This document shows, one piece after another, positions 43,545-56,719 of a DNA stretch of 64,000 nt. Position numbers and translations under genes: made by a program. The DNA is from Cryptomeria japonica. Lineage: Eukaryota; Streptophyta; Pinopsida; Cupressales; Cupressaceae. Each line of letters opens with the position of its first letter. Position 1 is the stretch's first letter. The stretch is taken from assembly GCF_030272615.1 (NCBI RefSeq), contig NC_081412.1, positions 39,362,791 through 39,426,790 of the forward strand, given 5' to 3'. The notes beneath the pieces are model-generated. The model worked only from the letters and a program-made list of their open reading frames with translations, was not told the DNA's origin and did no database searches.

Positions 43545-45170
43545 AAGGTGAAGAATTCATCCCTTCCATTCATATTCCATCGCCATGCATAGAAACCTTA
43601 GCTCAACAGATCAAGACTTTGCAACAACAAATGATAGACATGACTAGTCCTAACAACCATAGGGGCTGGTTAGAAAAAATGATTGGTTAGAGAAAATGAT
43701 GAGAGAAGTGATAACCACAAGAGAATCATTATCAAGCCAGCCTTCTTCTTCTTGTGAGACCATTCAAACATGCCAACCTTCATTCTTCAACAAAATCATT
43801 CCTACCTCAGTTCAACCAGCATTAAAGTCACGTCAACCTTCTTTCAACCCAACATATTAAACATACCAATCACATCAACCCAACATTCAAACTCCTTTCA
43901 TCCAAAATCAAACCTCTTTCAACCCAATCAAACCTCTTTCAACCAAAACCAAATCCCATTCAACCAAAATCCAAATCAATCATATCTATCCACCATTTCA
44001 TCATCCCTTGAAGTTACACAAGAGAAATCCACACCATCTTTATCCAATATCACAATCTCTCAAAGGCTACCCATAACACAAATCCAATCTAATCCAAGTC
44101 ATGATGCTAGTCCTATCCATGCTTCAGAAATTTAAGATTCAATGCCTCCATCTATTCCATTTCCAAGAAAACCCACTTCAGAGAGTCTCATTCAAAATCC
44201 TTTCTCATCAGGCCAAAGTGTTGAAACCTTCTAAAAATATCCCATGCAAATTCCTTCCTTGTGTCAAGAGGATGATCCAAAATCAGAAGAAATGAGTCAT
44301 GAAATAAATCAAGATCAAGAACAAGCCCTTCCATCCTATCCAATTTTTTATCAAGACCCCTATCAAGAATCTTATGATGATCCCCTCATTCTCTTCTACT
44401 CCACTCATAATGATAACCTTTTATCTCAAGAACAAAGTGTCATTTCAAGCCCCATCCAACATATACCTCCTAAGAAATATCAGGAGATCCCTTCCATCCT
44501 TCCTAATAATGCCTTTCCAAGTCAAGATCAAGGTATTCCCTAACCTTCATGTCCTAAGCAAGATCCCATTATTTCTCTAGATCCTGATCAAGATCCCTCC
44601 ATCCCTTCATCTGCATGTCATAATCCTTCATGTTCCTCATAATATTCCCTCTCAAATGAACTTACCACTTCTCCTAGTCCCCCTCATGATCCCAATACCT
44701 ATACAAAATCTATTCATGAACCTCTTATAAATGAAATTACCAATCTAGATCATACTACAGAGAACAATTTATCAATGATTGTATGTGTGCCATTTTTACA
44801 TGACAATGTAGTGGCATAATAAAGCATAGCACCAGCTAATGAGATCAACACATGGTTGGCTTCATCATCCTCTTCAAGTGCATCAATAGAAACATGCATA
44901 GCACCCATTCATGTCACAACTTCAAAATCAGAATCTATTTGCCTCATGCACCCACACTTGATAGACTGGGGGCAAGAGAATCTACCACAATTGGATTGGA
45001 TTGAAAAGGATGAGGCTATAACTAAATTCATGTGTTCCGGAGCTGGATTTCCCTCTAATGATCCACAAAATCCAAAAACTAAGGAAATCAACATTGGAGA
45101 TGTCGAACATATACATGGAATACATCCAGTTGAGTCCTTATATCCCATTGAAAAAGACAGGTTTATCTGA
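43545..45170 (+). pseudogene. low-complexity ORF relic, possible gag-like protein
   Basis: Three long open stretches (43770-44135, 44244-44543, 44856-45170) are in one frame and separated only by stops, so they descend from a single ORF of about 500 codons. Upstream, ETLAQQIKTLQQQMIDMTSP near 43590 looks like a short coiled coil. The body is rich in Ser, Gln, Asn and Pro (QPNQTSFNQNQIPFNQNP; ISSPIQHIPPKKYQEIPS). The end (HPHLIDWGQENLPQLDWIEK) is less biased. No zinc knuckle or enzyme motif. I cannot assign a family. Confidence 0.5.
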
Positions 45171-46429
45171 CTCTTCAAACATAGACCAAAGAACTATCTA
45201 CATAAAATTCATATCGATCCTATGAACAACACCCACCTTACAAGAAATTGCATATAAGGGATGAGCTCATTTAAATTTTCAATACTTCATTTGCATATTT
45301 CTTTACTGCATTGCATCGTATATCTCTATTTCATAGTGCATCAGAGTTGCTTGCATATCACCATTGCACAACATATAGTTGCATATCATTATTATTTTCT
45401 CATATAGTTGCATCAATAAAACAAAGCGATTGTCTAAGTCATTTACCTATTTGCACTGAAAGGAGAGAAGGTTGTCTCATTTCCTAGATACGTGTTCATG
45501 AAGTTTTTAGGAGGTCTTAGGTCATTCATCTTCAACGTCACCTTGTGATTAAGCTTTATCCATGGTTGGGTAGAAGTTTCACTATTGAGCCTTGTTACCC
45601 AAAATCTGTCAATTGTTATATCTCACACATTAAGCAATAGCTCTAAGTCATTATAGATACCTAGTTGGTCATGTGGCTAGTGAAAAATCCAAAATTCTAC
45701 TTCAGCACCATTGTAATTGTCATACCCAAGTAGGTTTCATTACTTACAAGTCAAGGCAAGAAAAAATGAAATAAGAAAAAGTGCTATGTCAAAATCAATA
45801 TCAAGGCAAAAGAGCAAAGATATATAACTGAAATATCATGCAAAAAAGTGTAATAAAAGTTTGACTAAGGGAACATGCAAATGACTCCATTAGGGCTATG
45901 GATGCTTGCTAGCAATGGAGCAATATTTGAGAAATTATGGTGTATAACCTTGTCGAAGACCTAAAAGCTTGCCGGCAGTGAGGCTCTATCCAGTTTGCTT
46001 TTGAAGTCAGAATAACACACGTATCTAGCCACATAGGATTCCAAGGGCCTTTAATGGTTATAAGAGTCAGAATAAACTAAAATGCACACACATGGGCAAA
46101 AGGAGATCAAAGTTTCAAGAATTTATGGATAAGTTTTATGCGTCTCCATTCATAAATCTTGGTTACATAATGTGTTAGGTTGGATGGTCTAAGGTCTTCT
46201 GAGAATGAATTGAACTCCTATCTCTGAAAAATTTTGCACCTTTAATCCAATTAGTGCATTTCAGAATGAAAGACACACATAATCATCCTTGTTCAAATAG
46301 GAACTGCATCTTTGTCTTGCATATTGCATTAGCATACCTCATATTAAAATTCATTGTCTCCATGTTCATATTGTAGATCATCAAGTCATCCTAGGTTTGC
46401 ATACTGGGGGGCATAGCTGAAAAAATTCT
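45171..46429. other. interior of the 9.4-kb element, no gene seen
   Basis: No coding frame or repeat I can support. Confidence 0.4.
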
Positions 46430-47200
46430 AAAAAATCGTAAAATGTTGTAAAAAAATAAAATCGCAAAAATGTCATGAAAAAATCCCAAAAACATCAAAA
46501 AAATCAAAATCCAAACAAATCAAAAAAAACCAAAAATACAAAAACATTCACAAAAATGTCATGAAAAAATCTAAAAAATCATAAATGTCTTGAAAAAATC
46601 AAAAATCATAAAATGTCCTGAAAAAAGCCATAAAAATTGAAAATAAAAAATCAAAGATTGAAAATCAAAGCAAGAAAGCATAAACCATCCATCAAATCAG
46701 ATCAACAATCGATAAACTCTCAAAGTCTACAATCAAACTGATCACATGTGTTGTTAATCAATCCATCTATCAAACTCTGTCAAACATCAAAATGTCTTAT
46801 ACAAGGAAGGGTACACTCGAAACCAGATAGATCGGTCTTATATGGGGTACTCACTCTTTGAAATCAGACATTCCTATTAATCATCAAATGATCAAAAGAA
46901 TGACATAGATCAGTATTGGTTATTAGATTTTGTCCAAGTTAGTCTTATCTTTATCAATTGATGGCAAGTCAAGTTTCATAAAAAATATTGGAAACACACA
47001 AAAATCAACCAAAAACATTCAAATACGATCCTAAAAAATACCAAAATCATCAAAAAATTCAAAGTCAAACAAAAATATCGAAAAACTCAAAATCAAGCAA
47101 AAACATTGAAAAACTCAAAATCAAACAAAAACATCGAAAATTAAAAATACCAAAATCCAAAAACATTAGAAAACAATCAAAAATCCAAAAATAATTCATC
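46430..47200. repeat. A-rich degenerate repeat (aaaaatc/aaaacat words)
   Basis: Words such as aaaatgtcatgaaaaaatc and aaaacattgaaaaactcaaa recur in 46430-46680 and 46990-47190. Open frames here (for example 46988-47194) are compositional. Confidence 0.7.
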
Positions 47201-48210
47201 AAATCATAATTCACAATAAATTATCCTTTACAAACGACAAACATTTCAACAAGCGCAAAACACAAAACACAAAACAGATCAAAACATTGAGCTTAACAAA
47301 TCATGTATCAACAGACAAACTACCAAGCTAGTCTACAACCTAACCGATCAATGCCTATCAGTTGTCAACGTCCTTATCAAACAATGTGTCTTTACGAATA
47401 CATTGTTCCTAAAATAGGTACTTATCAGATATCATGTCCTAACAGATACATCTTTCCTACAATGGGCATCCTATCAAACAATCATCCTAGCAACACTTAT
47501 CCTTGGCAAGAAGACCATTATGACTATTGGCTTGTATGGTCAAGTTTTTCTTATCTTTGATTGATTTATCTTTTATTGATTTATGTCAGATCATGTTACT
47601 ATGCTACTCAAGGATGTCCACAAATGACTAGAAGAGTCATGATGGGCATGATCTTTTTATTTGTTTGTTGTTTGTGGTGTGAACCAATGAAGTTATGGGG
47701 CAATAGTTCTAGTGGGTGTCTATGATTGGTATGTTCATTCGGCAAGTATCCTATGCAAAAGTAAAAGTCAGGGATATCTATACTTGTGACTACCACACAT
47801 AACTCGACCCCTAGCGTTATTCCCAGAATGGAGGGTTCATTCCTTGTCTATTATGTGTTTGTTTCTGCAATGAGATATGTTGACATCTTGGTTCCTTATA
47901 CCCTAGTGTACGTAGCTTCATTGTTACATAATAAGGCTCAGTGATGAAAATGTGTTTCACTATGAATAAAGACGAGAAGATTGTTCATCATCAATCATAT
48001 CATTTCATTTTCTCATCTCATCATGTTGATTCTATCTCAAAGATCATTTTCTCATTTAACATATTCTACTCTCAATGAGTTCATTTCAATTTCTACTCAC
48101 ATCTTTCTGATTCCATCTCAAATCATTTCCTCATATCAACTATTATATCTATCAATCAATTATTCCTCGCCTTCATCATATTTCATAATTTATCCAATTA
48201 TTATCTATCA
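47201..48210. other. interior of the 9.4-kb element, no gene seen
   Basis: Short open frames only (47303-47560), with no family pattern. Confidence 0.4.
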
Positions 48211-48355
48211 TTTGTCTTATACAGGATTAGTCCTTCCTGAAACCAGACACAATAATCTATCATTTGTCTTATACAGGATGTATCCTTCCTCAAACTAGAT
48301 ATTTTGATCATCTTTGTCTTATACAGGATGTGTCCTTCCTGAAACCATACTTTGT
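48211..48355 (+). repeat. three tandem copies of tttgtcttatacaggat...tccttcct
   Basis: Copies near 48212, 48261 and 48315, each ending ctgaaac or ctcaaac and a few bases. A related word (gtcttatacaagg) also occurs near 46790. Confidence 0.8.
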
Positions 48356-48681
48356 CTTTATTAATCTGATCAATTTATCAATCAAATCAATCCTATCAAT
48401 GTCATCGATCCCATCAATCCTATCAATCTTATCATTCAATCAATCTACAAATCATTCTAACCATCTCTTCTATCCAATCAAACTCATTCATGTCATAAAT
48501 TAATCATTCTTCATCGTTCATCTAACATTCTTCTTCTTTCGAGAGATCATTCATGTTTTCAATGCACAAATAATCTCTCGAGGGGGCATTCTACCCTAAG
48601 CGTCACTAGGGCATACTAGGGCAGAGATTTTCTCTTTCTTTGAAACAACGTCGTCTCGACATTGTGTCAAAGAGGGGCAAA

Positions 48682-49784
48682 TGTAGACACTGAAAAAATG
48701 TACTACATCTAAATTATTTAAGTAATTCTTTAATCATTTAATTAAGCTAATTATTCTTCTAAACTCACTCAATCATCACCTATCACGTTACTAATTATTC
48801 AATTTCACTTCTTAATCAATTAATCATTTAACCCTCTTCCAAATATTAATTATTTAATTAATTGTGATTAATTCCCTTAATTAAATAATCTTTATTATTT
48901 AATTAAATTCTATTTCTAATGTTTAAATAATTTCATTTTAATTATTTAAATTAATTAACTTATTCCTCCAATTCCCCAAATTCAAATTTTAATTAATTTC
49001 ATCTAATTCCAAATAATCAAATTAACATTTCACCAAATCTGAATTTCAGTTAGTTTCACGTGCATTTCGGAATTCGAAAGTCCAAGTTCAAATCCAAATT
49101 GAAAATGAAAATCAAATTCAATTTCAAAATCCTACAACACATGTTGAAATCATAACTGATTGATCAAATCAGTTGACAAATTAGTTAACTCAGTTAACTC
49201 TTCAATTACCCCTTTTCACTCCAAATCACCTTTTTTTGACTAATCAATCAATCCACTTATCTCTCCAATCTATTCAGTCTTCTAATCCATTTATTCAGTC
49301 AACTAGCTAGTCTATTCAGTAAACTGGTTAATCAATTGAGTTCACTCCAATCAATCCTGTTAACAAACCAATCTATTGAGTTAACAAATCAATCAAGATG
49401 AGTTCATTGATCAATCTAAATCATTTGACTATCAATCAGAACTTGAGTTCAAAATCCCTCCTCATCTGTGTTGAAAAACATATAAATAACATCATTTTCA
49501 TCAAATCAATCTAGAAATAGAGAATCACAGTCTTCAAAATAATTGTGTATCTTATGTAGGAATTTCAATGCAACACCTGAGAGCCAATCAACCAACAATT
49601 ATGGAGAAGAGCAATGGAAGCCTTGTTACATCAATTGAGGGAGTTTAATTAGATTTCATTCATTATTCAATTGATTTAGCATTATTTCATTGTCATTTGG
49701 GAGTTAATTGTAATTGGATATATTACTTGTAATTCGCTCTTTGACATCTGATTATCTTTATGCTTAATTTACCCCTAAGAAATA
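48682..49784 (+). repeat. 3' LTR of the 9.4-kb element
   Basis: Preceded by the PPT AAAGAGGGGCAAA. Begins TGTAGACACTGAAAAAATG and ends CCCCTAAGAAATA, where the canonical CA has become TA. Directly followed by the GGTAG duplication. Confidence 0.9.
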
Positions 49785-50751
49785 GGTAGCATCATCAAAA
49801 GAGGAGCTCGAAATAGTTGATTTGACCTTCTTCACAATTTTGGAACAAGGATTGCAAGAGACAATTTTATAGTTGATAGAGATTTAAAGAAGGGCACGCA
49901 TTTTAGAGAGCTATTCAGACTTGTCCATGATGACCGTGGCATTGCCTTTGTCTACTTTGGAGATAATAAGGTCATTATTGCTTATAAGTCTCTTAAAGGC
50001 TACGATCTCCACCTTAGGGATGTTACATTTAGGTGGTTTGGCCCATCACAGAGCCATGACACATCTCGCCTAACCTCCTCGATAACATCGATAGGAAGAG
50101 CATGGTGTGCATTCTTGATATCAATGAGGAAGTCCATTAGAGGGATGGCACATGGAGCCACGACAAAGCCTAGTCCTTTCTTAAGAAAATTAAATGCGAG
50201 GGGTCTACGTTGACATGAGACAAGTTGATGACAAGCTTAGACTTCCAATTCCTAGATGAGAGGGGATTGGAAGAGGACGCAAGAAGCAACATGCTACCCA
50301 AGACAAGATGAGGAGGGGAAGGAGGCCCCAAGGTGTGACTCAAGATGGATGGAGAACATGAGGGAGTAGAGGACCTAACCCCAATGGGGTCATTGGCAAG
50401 GAAATAAGAACTAGAATTACAAGATATAGTTGAAGAAGTAGACCCTTCTAAAGAGGACACATGGAGGGGAAGAGAAGAGTGAGACAAGGAAAAAGTTGAT
50501 AGGGAATTAGTGGGACAATGGGAAGTCAATGCATGGGGGCTTTACTTAGTGAACCTGCCCTTTATATCACCTGTGTTCATAGCATACTAAAGAATCCCCC
50601 TATTTTCAAAAAATACTACCCTAGAATCCTTTTTTTTCACACCCTCTCAATACACAACCTAAATTAAAATCCCCCTATATTTGTGCCAAATATTGCATTT
50701 TTTCATAGCTCGAATTAAAAACCCCCCTATTTTCACTTATAAGCAATATAT
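49785..50751 (-). pseudogene. Penelope-like element, N-terminal part
   Basis: Continues the element broken at 40341. From right to left: a Ser/Pro-rich leader (50170-50529), then KLVINLSHVNVDPSHLIFLR with GLGFVVAP (the vvNLS...L...E..vL.kGL.F.p block), then FKRLISNNDLIISKVDKGNA with TVIMDKS (the i.k.DKG.a.Vimdk motif that opens the Penelope RT). Several stops and frame changes. The 220 bp next to the copia LTR (50530-50751) shows no coding pattern. Confidence 0.82.
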
Positions 50752-52030
50752 TGTACCCTCACTTCTGGGACAACTAAGAGGGGGGGGGGGGGGGGGGTGG
50801 GGGTGAATTAGTTATGAACAGATTATATCAACCAAACCACTTTATAACCTTTAATCGAAGCACATAAACATTGAATATCGGAATAGCAAAAACAGATACC
50901 GGTAAGCAATAAAACTTAAGTATGAAACACAATGCAACCATACCACATAACACAATGCAACCATACCACATAACACCATGATTTCTACGTGGAAAACCCG
51001 GTAAAGGGAAAAACCATGGTGGGAACCCTACCCACAATGAGATGATACTCCTATAGAATGTATGTGATACAATAAGGGGCTTGAACATGCAGGAAGGCAC
51101 ACTGCCTAGAGCGTACTGCTCATTACAAAGGAGTCTCATTGACTACAGAGAGGTTATAACCACCTCAATATAATTGGACAGTAATTCAAAAGAATGAACT
51201 GCCAATGATAGCATCTACCATGCCTGATTACAGTCCCAGTTAAGCTCAATATCAAAGGCCTTTGACCTCTTACATAAACCCAATCCGATCACCTATGATA
51301 GACCAAATCTCCTTCGCATATGATCTTTTCATTATTCACACATTTCATTCCATGACCATGATCTACAATGAGATCTTACATCAATTTATACAAACCCTAA
51401 GGCCTAAACCAATTAGGTCAGCCACCTAAAAGATATCACAATAAGATCATTACATACATCCACATTACAATGATATATCATGTCGGCTTTAGACCAAAAC
51501 AATATTACCCAATCCATAAATCATCCCAATAACGTGTAGAGAACACTTAATAGTATGTTACATGATACCAGTCCATAACCTAGATAGATACAAGACCCAA
51601 ATAGATCCACCATGCCAAAGCAATTTCTCCAATCAGTCGAGGCATGAACAAATATCACCTTCTGCATCCTGAATTCCATCTAGAAGCCACACCAACACCA
51701 CTTATGCATCATGTCAAAGATTCACAGCAAAAGTTCTATTGGTAAAACCCTAAACCCTTACCAGTATAGGCTTACTAGAATGTATGATAGCATCCGATCA
51801 TCAAGTCAATACCAACTGACCAAAACATAGTCAAGAAACATCAAACCAAACATATTCCATTGATCCAAACATTTCGGTAGTATCCAACTAATAGTCCCTT
51901 CTGTCGGTAACACTAGTTCTTCTACCAATAATCAAAATCTGTCTATCGGTAACCAATCATAACAGCTAGTGTTGACATCAATGACAAAACATCAATGCAA
52001 CACATAATAAATTCCTTCATATTGCCAACA
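50752..52030 (-). repeat. 3' LTR of the copia element
   Basis: In element sense begins TGTTGGCAATATGAAGG and ends CCCAGAAGTGAGGGTACA. The last 23 bases differ from the other LTR at many positions although the length is the same. It contains an 18-nt G run at 50780-50797. A TATA-like box (gtataaattga, minus strand) lies near 51388. Confidence 0.88.
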
Positions 52031-52041
52031 ATCTCCCCCTT
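52031..52041 (-). promoter_or_regulatory. polypurine tract of the copia element
   Basis: On the minus strand AAAGGGGGAGAT abuts the 3' LTR. Similar tracts (tcagggggag) occur at 52151-52160 and 52299-52308. Confidence 0.8.
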
Positions 52042-52444
52042 TGGTATTGATGGCAACACTAGATGTGAAAATGAAAACATCTAAGTGCCAAGAAATGCCA
52101 AAAATTTCTTATAGAAGATATAACAATAAAAAACTAAAAAATACCAGTAGCTCCCCCTGAGGAGTGTAGTCCAATCTGAAACTGATCTGAATCTCTCCCC
52201 CATATGACATATTATGACATTATTTTTCACATCATATAACTCTACCCCTTTGACATCAATGCCAAAGATCAAAATCCTATGAATCTCAAAGCCGACTACT
52301 CCCCCTGAGTAGTAGCACCACTACATCAATCCAGAGCAAAGGATAATGCTAATGATGCATACTGGACTGATGCTCTTCTCAATCAATCAAGTTTCTATTG
52401 GAGGGGCAGACACCCCTATTATATCTCTTAAATACTCAAATGAT

Positions 52445-53118
52445 TCCTTAGACAACGGTTTAGTGAATATATCTGCAATTTGCTCTTTAGTGTTCACATA
52501 AACAATTTTGACTTCCTTTTCTTCCACCTTTTTCCTTCAGAAAGTTATATTTTATTGATACGTGCTTATTCTTAGAGTGAAATATCAGATTCTTAGACAT
52601 GTCAATAGCTACAGAGTTATCACAATAGATAACTATCAGTTCACTACAATTTACATTGATATCTTTCAACAGTTGCTTCATCCACAAGACTTGTGTGCAA
52701 TTAGTTGTTGCTGCAACATATTTAGCTTCTGCAGTAGATAAAGAAATGCATGACTATTTTTGTTGGTCCATGAAACCAAATTCTTTCCAAGAAAGAAATC
52801 TCCACTAGAAGTGCTATTCCGATCATCAGTATCTCCTACCCAATCTGCATCTGTATATGCACATAAAGTGAAGTTATCATCTCTAGAGTACCATAAGTCA
52901 TATTTTGTTGTTCCTTGCAAATACCGGAATATCCTCTTTACTGCACATTCATGATTTTCTTTAGGATTACTTTGATATCTTGAAACAATACTTATTGCAT
53001 TCATAATATCCGGTCTAGTCTGAGTTAGATATAACAAGCCACCAATCATAGACTTATACCTTGTCGAATTTACCTGTGCAGCTGTGTCTTTGATAGATAA
53101 TGTCTCACTTGTCACCAT
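52445..53118 (-). pseudogene. copia RNase H
   Basis: Degrades RNA in RNA-DNA hybrids. Reads STRYKSMIGGLLYLTQTRPD, ISIVSRYQSNPKENHECAVK, LCAYTDADWVGDTDDRNSTS (first Asp). A frameshift near 52680 follows, then IVIYCDNSVAIDMSKN, FHSKNKHVSIKYNFLKEK. Family motifs are complete but the frame is broken. Confidence 0.88.
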
Positions 53119-53184
53119 AGGAGTACTTACCGGTTAGGAATTATCCATACCAAACTTCTTCAACAATTCTCTTAGATACTTAGT

Positions 53185-53972
53185 TTAACAGATAAAAATG
53201 CCTTTGATAGTTTGAGTAATCTGCAAACCTAAGAAAAATCTCATCTCACCAGTCATAGACATTTCAAATTCATCCTTCATTTTGTTAGAGAATTCCATGC
53301 ACAATTTATCTTCACCTCCAAAAATGATATCATCAACAAATACTTCAATAATCAGAATATCATCATCAATGATCTTGTAATATAAATTGTTGTCAACATT
53401 ATCTTTTGTATAACGAATCTTCAAAAGATATTTATCGAACCTTGCATACCAAGCTCTAGGAGCTTGTTTCAATCCATATAATGCTTTCCTTAACCTGCAA
53501 ACCATATCTTTGTCATCTGTCAGTGAAATCCATTAGGCTGCTCAATGTATACTTCTTCCTCAAGTTCACCATTCAAAAATGCACATTTAACATCCATTTG
53601 ATAGACCTTGTGTTTCTTGTATGCTGCATAGGCAAGAAATAGTCTAACAACTTTAATTCTAGCTACTGGTGCAAATGTCTCACCATAATCAATTCCTTCC
53701 ATTTGAGAATATCCTTTACAAAACAGTCTAGCCTTGTTTGTTACAACTTGACCATCCTCATTTAGTTTATTTCTACAAACCCATTTAGTTCCAATAACAT
53801 TCTTATTTTTAGGTCGGGGAACTAAAGTCCAAGTCTTATTCTTCTCTATCTGATCTAATTCATCTTCCATAGCCTTTAACCAATATTCATCTTTACAAGC
53901 TTCAATAACAGATGTCGGTTCAATTTGAGAAATAAGGCATACCTCTTCATTTACCAATCTTCTTCTCGTCAT
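53185..53972 (-). pseudogene. copia reverse transcriptase (RVT_2 type)
   Basis: Reads [59 protein letters not shown] with [34 protein letters not shown]. After a frameshift at about 53510 it continues LRKALYGLKQAPRAWYARFD. The catalytic box FVDDIIFGG retains both aspartates. Confidence 0.92.
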
Positions 53973-54041
53973 AACTCCCTTGTTCTCAACTCCAATGATT
54001 TGATCTTTAGAATGATTTTATCTTACATACCTTGGTGTCTT

Positions 54042-55160
54042 TTAAACTTCGGGTTCTCTATTCTGATCACCAGTCACAGTTGAATTTTCTGATTGTACCG
54101 GTGTAACTGTCTCAGTGTCTTGTACCGGTTGAGGCATTACGAGATCATTTATGATAATTTTCACTATCAGTTCTTTGTCATATGATGTAGATTGATTTTT
54201 GTATTGCTCATCCACTTTCACATTTGTGCTCTCCACAATTTTCTGCAATCTTTTGTTATAAAATCTATATGCTTTTCTCTGAATTGAATATCCAAGAAAT
54301 ATCCCTTCATCACATCTAGGATCAAACTTCCCAATTGAATCATCCCTTTTGATATAACATTTACTTCCAAAAATTCTGAAATATTTAAGAGTAGGTGTAT
54401 GTCCAAACCATAATTCATAAGGAGTCTTACCAGTTTCACCTTTGATATGAACTATGTTGAATGTGTAGAATGTTGTACTCATTGCTTCTCTCTAGTAGAT
54501 GTGAGACAATTTGGCTTCCATCATCATGGTTCTTGCTGCATCCAAAATGGTTCTATTCCTCCTTTCCACTACTCCATTCTGCTGAGGAGTCTGGGGTGTA
54601 GATAACTGTGTCCTAATTCCATTTATCTCACAATAACTGTTAAATTAATGAGATATGAACTCATCGCCTTGATCTAATCTCAGACATTTGATTTTCAATC
54701 TAGTTTTTGTTTCCACCATTGCTTTAAAGATCTTTTGTTTCTCAAAAGCTTCAGACTTCTCCCTTAGAAAAGTCACCCACATCATTCTAGAATAATCATC
54801 AATCATTAGCATGAAGTACTTATCACCTTGAAAGCTTCTGGTCCTTGCTGGACCACATAAGTCAGTATGAATCAAATCAAGCACATCATTAGATTTATCA
54901 TGTATGCTCTTAAAAGAAGTTCTAACTTGATTTCCTAATTGACTTTCCTTACATACCGGATTATGAGGCTTTATAATCTTAGGTATATCTCTAACTGCCT
55001 TTGCCGAACTGATCTTAACAATACAATCAAAATTAACATGGCACAACCTCTTATGCCATAACCAACTCTCATCAATATGAGCAATCAAACATGTCTTACC
55101 ACCGGTGTTCAAGTGAAAGATATTACCTCCAGTCTGAGTACCGGTTGCAATCTCCAAGCC
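54042..55160 (-). pseudogene. copia integrase
   Basis: N-terminal zinc region ESWLWHKRLCHVNFDCIVKI with the paired cysteines partly changed (one is VCKES). Catalytic core LDLIHTDLCGPARTRSFQGD, FMLMIDDYSRMMWVTFLREK, LRLDQGDEFISH (DRGGEF expected). The C-terminal part reads GKTPYELWFGHTPTLKYFRI and DEGIFLGYSIQRKAYRFYN. Same frame as protease. Stops near 54480-54640. Confidence 0.92.
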
Positions 55161-55178
55161 AGTTCTGTTAATGTTTTT

Positions 55179-55526
55179 TCATTTTCTATCTTTGAATTGA
55201 AGTTGGAATCCCTTATCCACCAATTGACCAACACTTAAAACATTATGCTTTAAACCTTCTACATAATAAACATTATCAGTATTATGCTTACCATCCTGAG
55301 AAATAATACCTCTACCTTTGATCATACATGCTTTGTCATCCCCAAATTTGACTTGGCCGCCATTATGTTCTTGCAGGGACAAATTTTTTCTTTTATCTCC
55401 AGTCATATGATGTGAGCATCCACTATCAATTACCCATTCATCCTTATCTTCAAATTTTCTTACCAGGGCCTTTTCTTCATTCTTGATAACCAATTTCGGT
55501 TCATCTTCCTTTACAGCATAGAACAC
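55179..55526 (-). pseudogene. copia aspartic protease
   Basis: WVIDSGCSHHMTGDKRKN holds the D(S/T)G-type site of copia proteases. GDDKACMIKGRGII and VYYVEGLKHNVLSVGQLVDK are the following family motifs. In frame with integrase. Confidence 0.92.
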
Positions 55527-55599
55527 CCATTCCTTTCCACTATCGGATCCACTAGCAGAGTCTCTTGTTGGTTCTTCCTCTGAGTCATCACTTACTCCT

Positions 55600-55784
55600 T
55601 CCTCATCAACATAGCAGCATGATTTATCTTAGTTTCTCCTGTGCTTATTCTTGAATTGATATTAATGGTTAGGCTTAAAATATCTTTTAACTCTTTCTTC
55701 AAATCTTGAATTCCTTTCAGGACATCTAGATACAAAATGACCAATCTTGTTACATGCAAAACATTTAAAAGGTGCTTTTCCTTC
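55600..55784 (-). pseudogene. copia Gag zinc knuckle segment
   Basis: FKCFACNKIGHFVSRCPERN is a CX2CX4HX4C knuckle. It begins two codons after the insertion boundary at 55785; the rest of gag is at 60743-61563. A stop lies downstream in the Glu/Asp-rich linker to the protease. Confidence 0.88.
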
Positions 55785-56719
55785 TGTTAGCGAATAGATT
55801 TTCTCTTTGTTTTTAAATGATTAATTTTAAACTCTATTACCTTCTTCTAAGAACAAATGATTCACTGAACAGTTGGGTAAGTGTTTGTTCGAATCACTTC
55901 CCTCAAAATTTTTGCCTAGGTACAGCTCCCTATCTAGGTTTTTCATAAAATGTGTTTTTATTTTTGCTTAAATCTAAATGGAAAGCTTTTAACCAGAAAG
56001 CACGTAAGGCCACCTATTTCACTCTTAGATGAAAGGCTATAACTTTTCTCATGTCTCATAAATAATGGAAAACTATTTTCTTTAATTTTCAATGCATGTA
56101 ACTACAGCAACTGAAACAAAGTTCAATATACTTCTTCCACCTGAATTATAAAGATGAACAGATTCAAAGAAAATAAATCCGCCCTCAATCATGATTCTTT
56201 TCTAGATTAAACAACACATTCAAAGGAAAAAACATCAGAGGAATAATGAAATACTGCCATGAAATGATCAATTACTATTACTTGATTGGATGAACACATA
56301 CAAAGACATGTTATCTATTCGGATTCAAAATACAAAGATCTTTCTTCTCCCCAAAAACAATATGATCAGATTTCATATATATCCCTATGCAACCCAGACA
56401 TAAAAATACATCTGTCAAACTTTTTCATAACAGATCCCGATCATCTGATTCTTCCTTTGATTAAGAACAAAAAATACCAAAAACAACACTTCAGACGAAG
56501 TTCACAAAATTAGTTACTAAAATCTAACCCCTCTACCATCTGTTTTACTTAATTTATAGTCTAAACGGGGGAGGTCTCCCTGAAAACTTGACCACTCCCT
56601 GATAAAATAGTTACGAAACCAACATAAAGTATTTTGGGACAGTTGTCCCGAAGTTTTTGCATAACTATAAGAAATGTTTTTGAAAATAAAGAAAACTAGC
56701 CCTAAGTGGATGCATTATA
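55785..56719. other. left flank of the unclassified insertion, non-coding
   Basis: No gene. A few gaac and gttca words occur but no long match to the opposite end. Confidence 0.5.

Larger units (their letters stand above)
40342..49784 (+). mobile_element. non-autonomous gypsy-like LTR element, 9.4 kb
   Basis: LTRs 40342-41461 and 48682-49784, PPT at 48669-48681, and a perfect target duplication GGTAG (40337-40341, 49785-49789). No protease, RT, RNase H or integrase is found in 7.2 kb of interior. The leader, PPT region (tctcgagggggcattctacc, gtctcgacattgtgtcaaag) and TGTAGAC LTR start match the Tat element, so a Tat-type element probably supplied enzymes. It split the Penelope-like element. 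Confidence 0.92.

Noticed and set aside
47303-47560. 85-codon Tyr/Pro-rich frame in the 9.4-kb element
   Set aside because: No family pattern, short, and in a region of repeated words.
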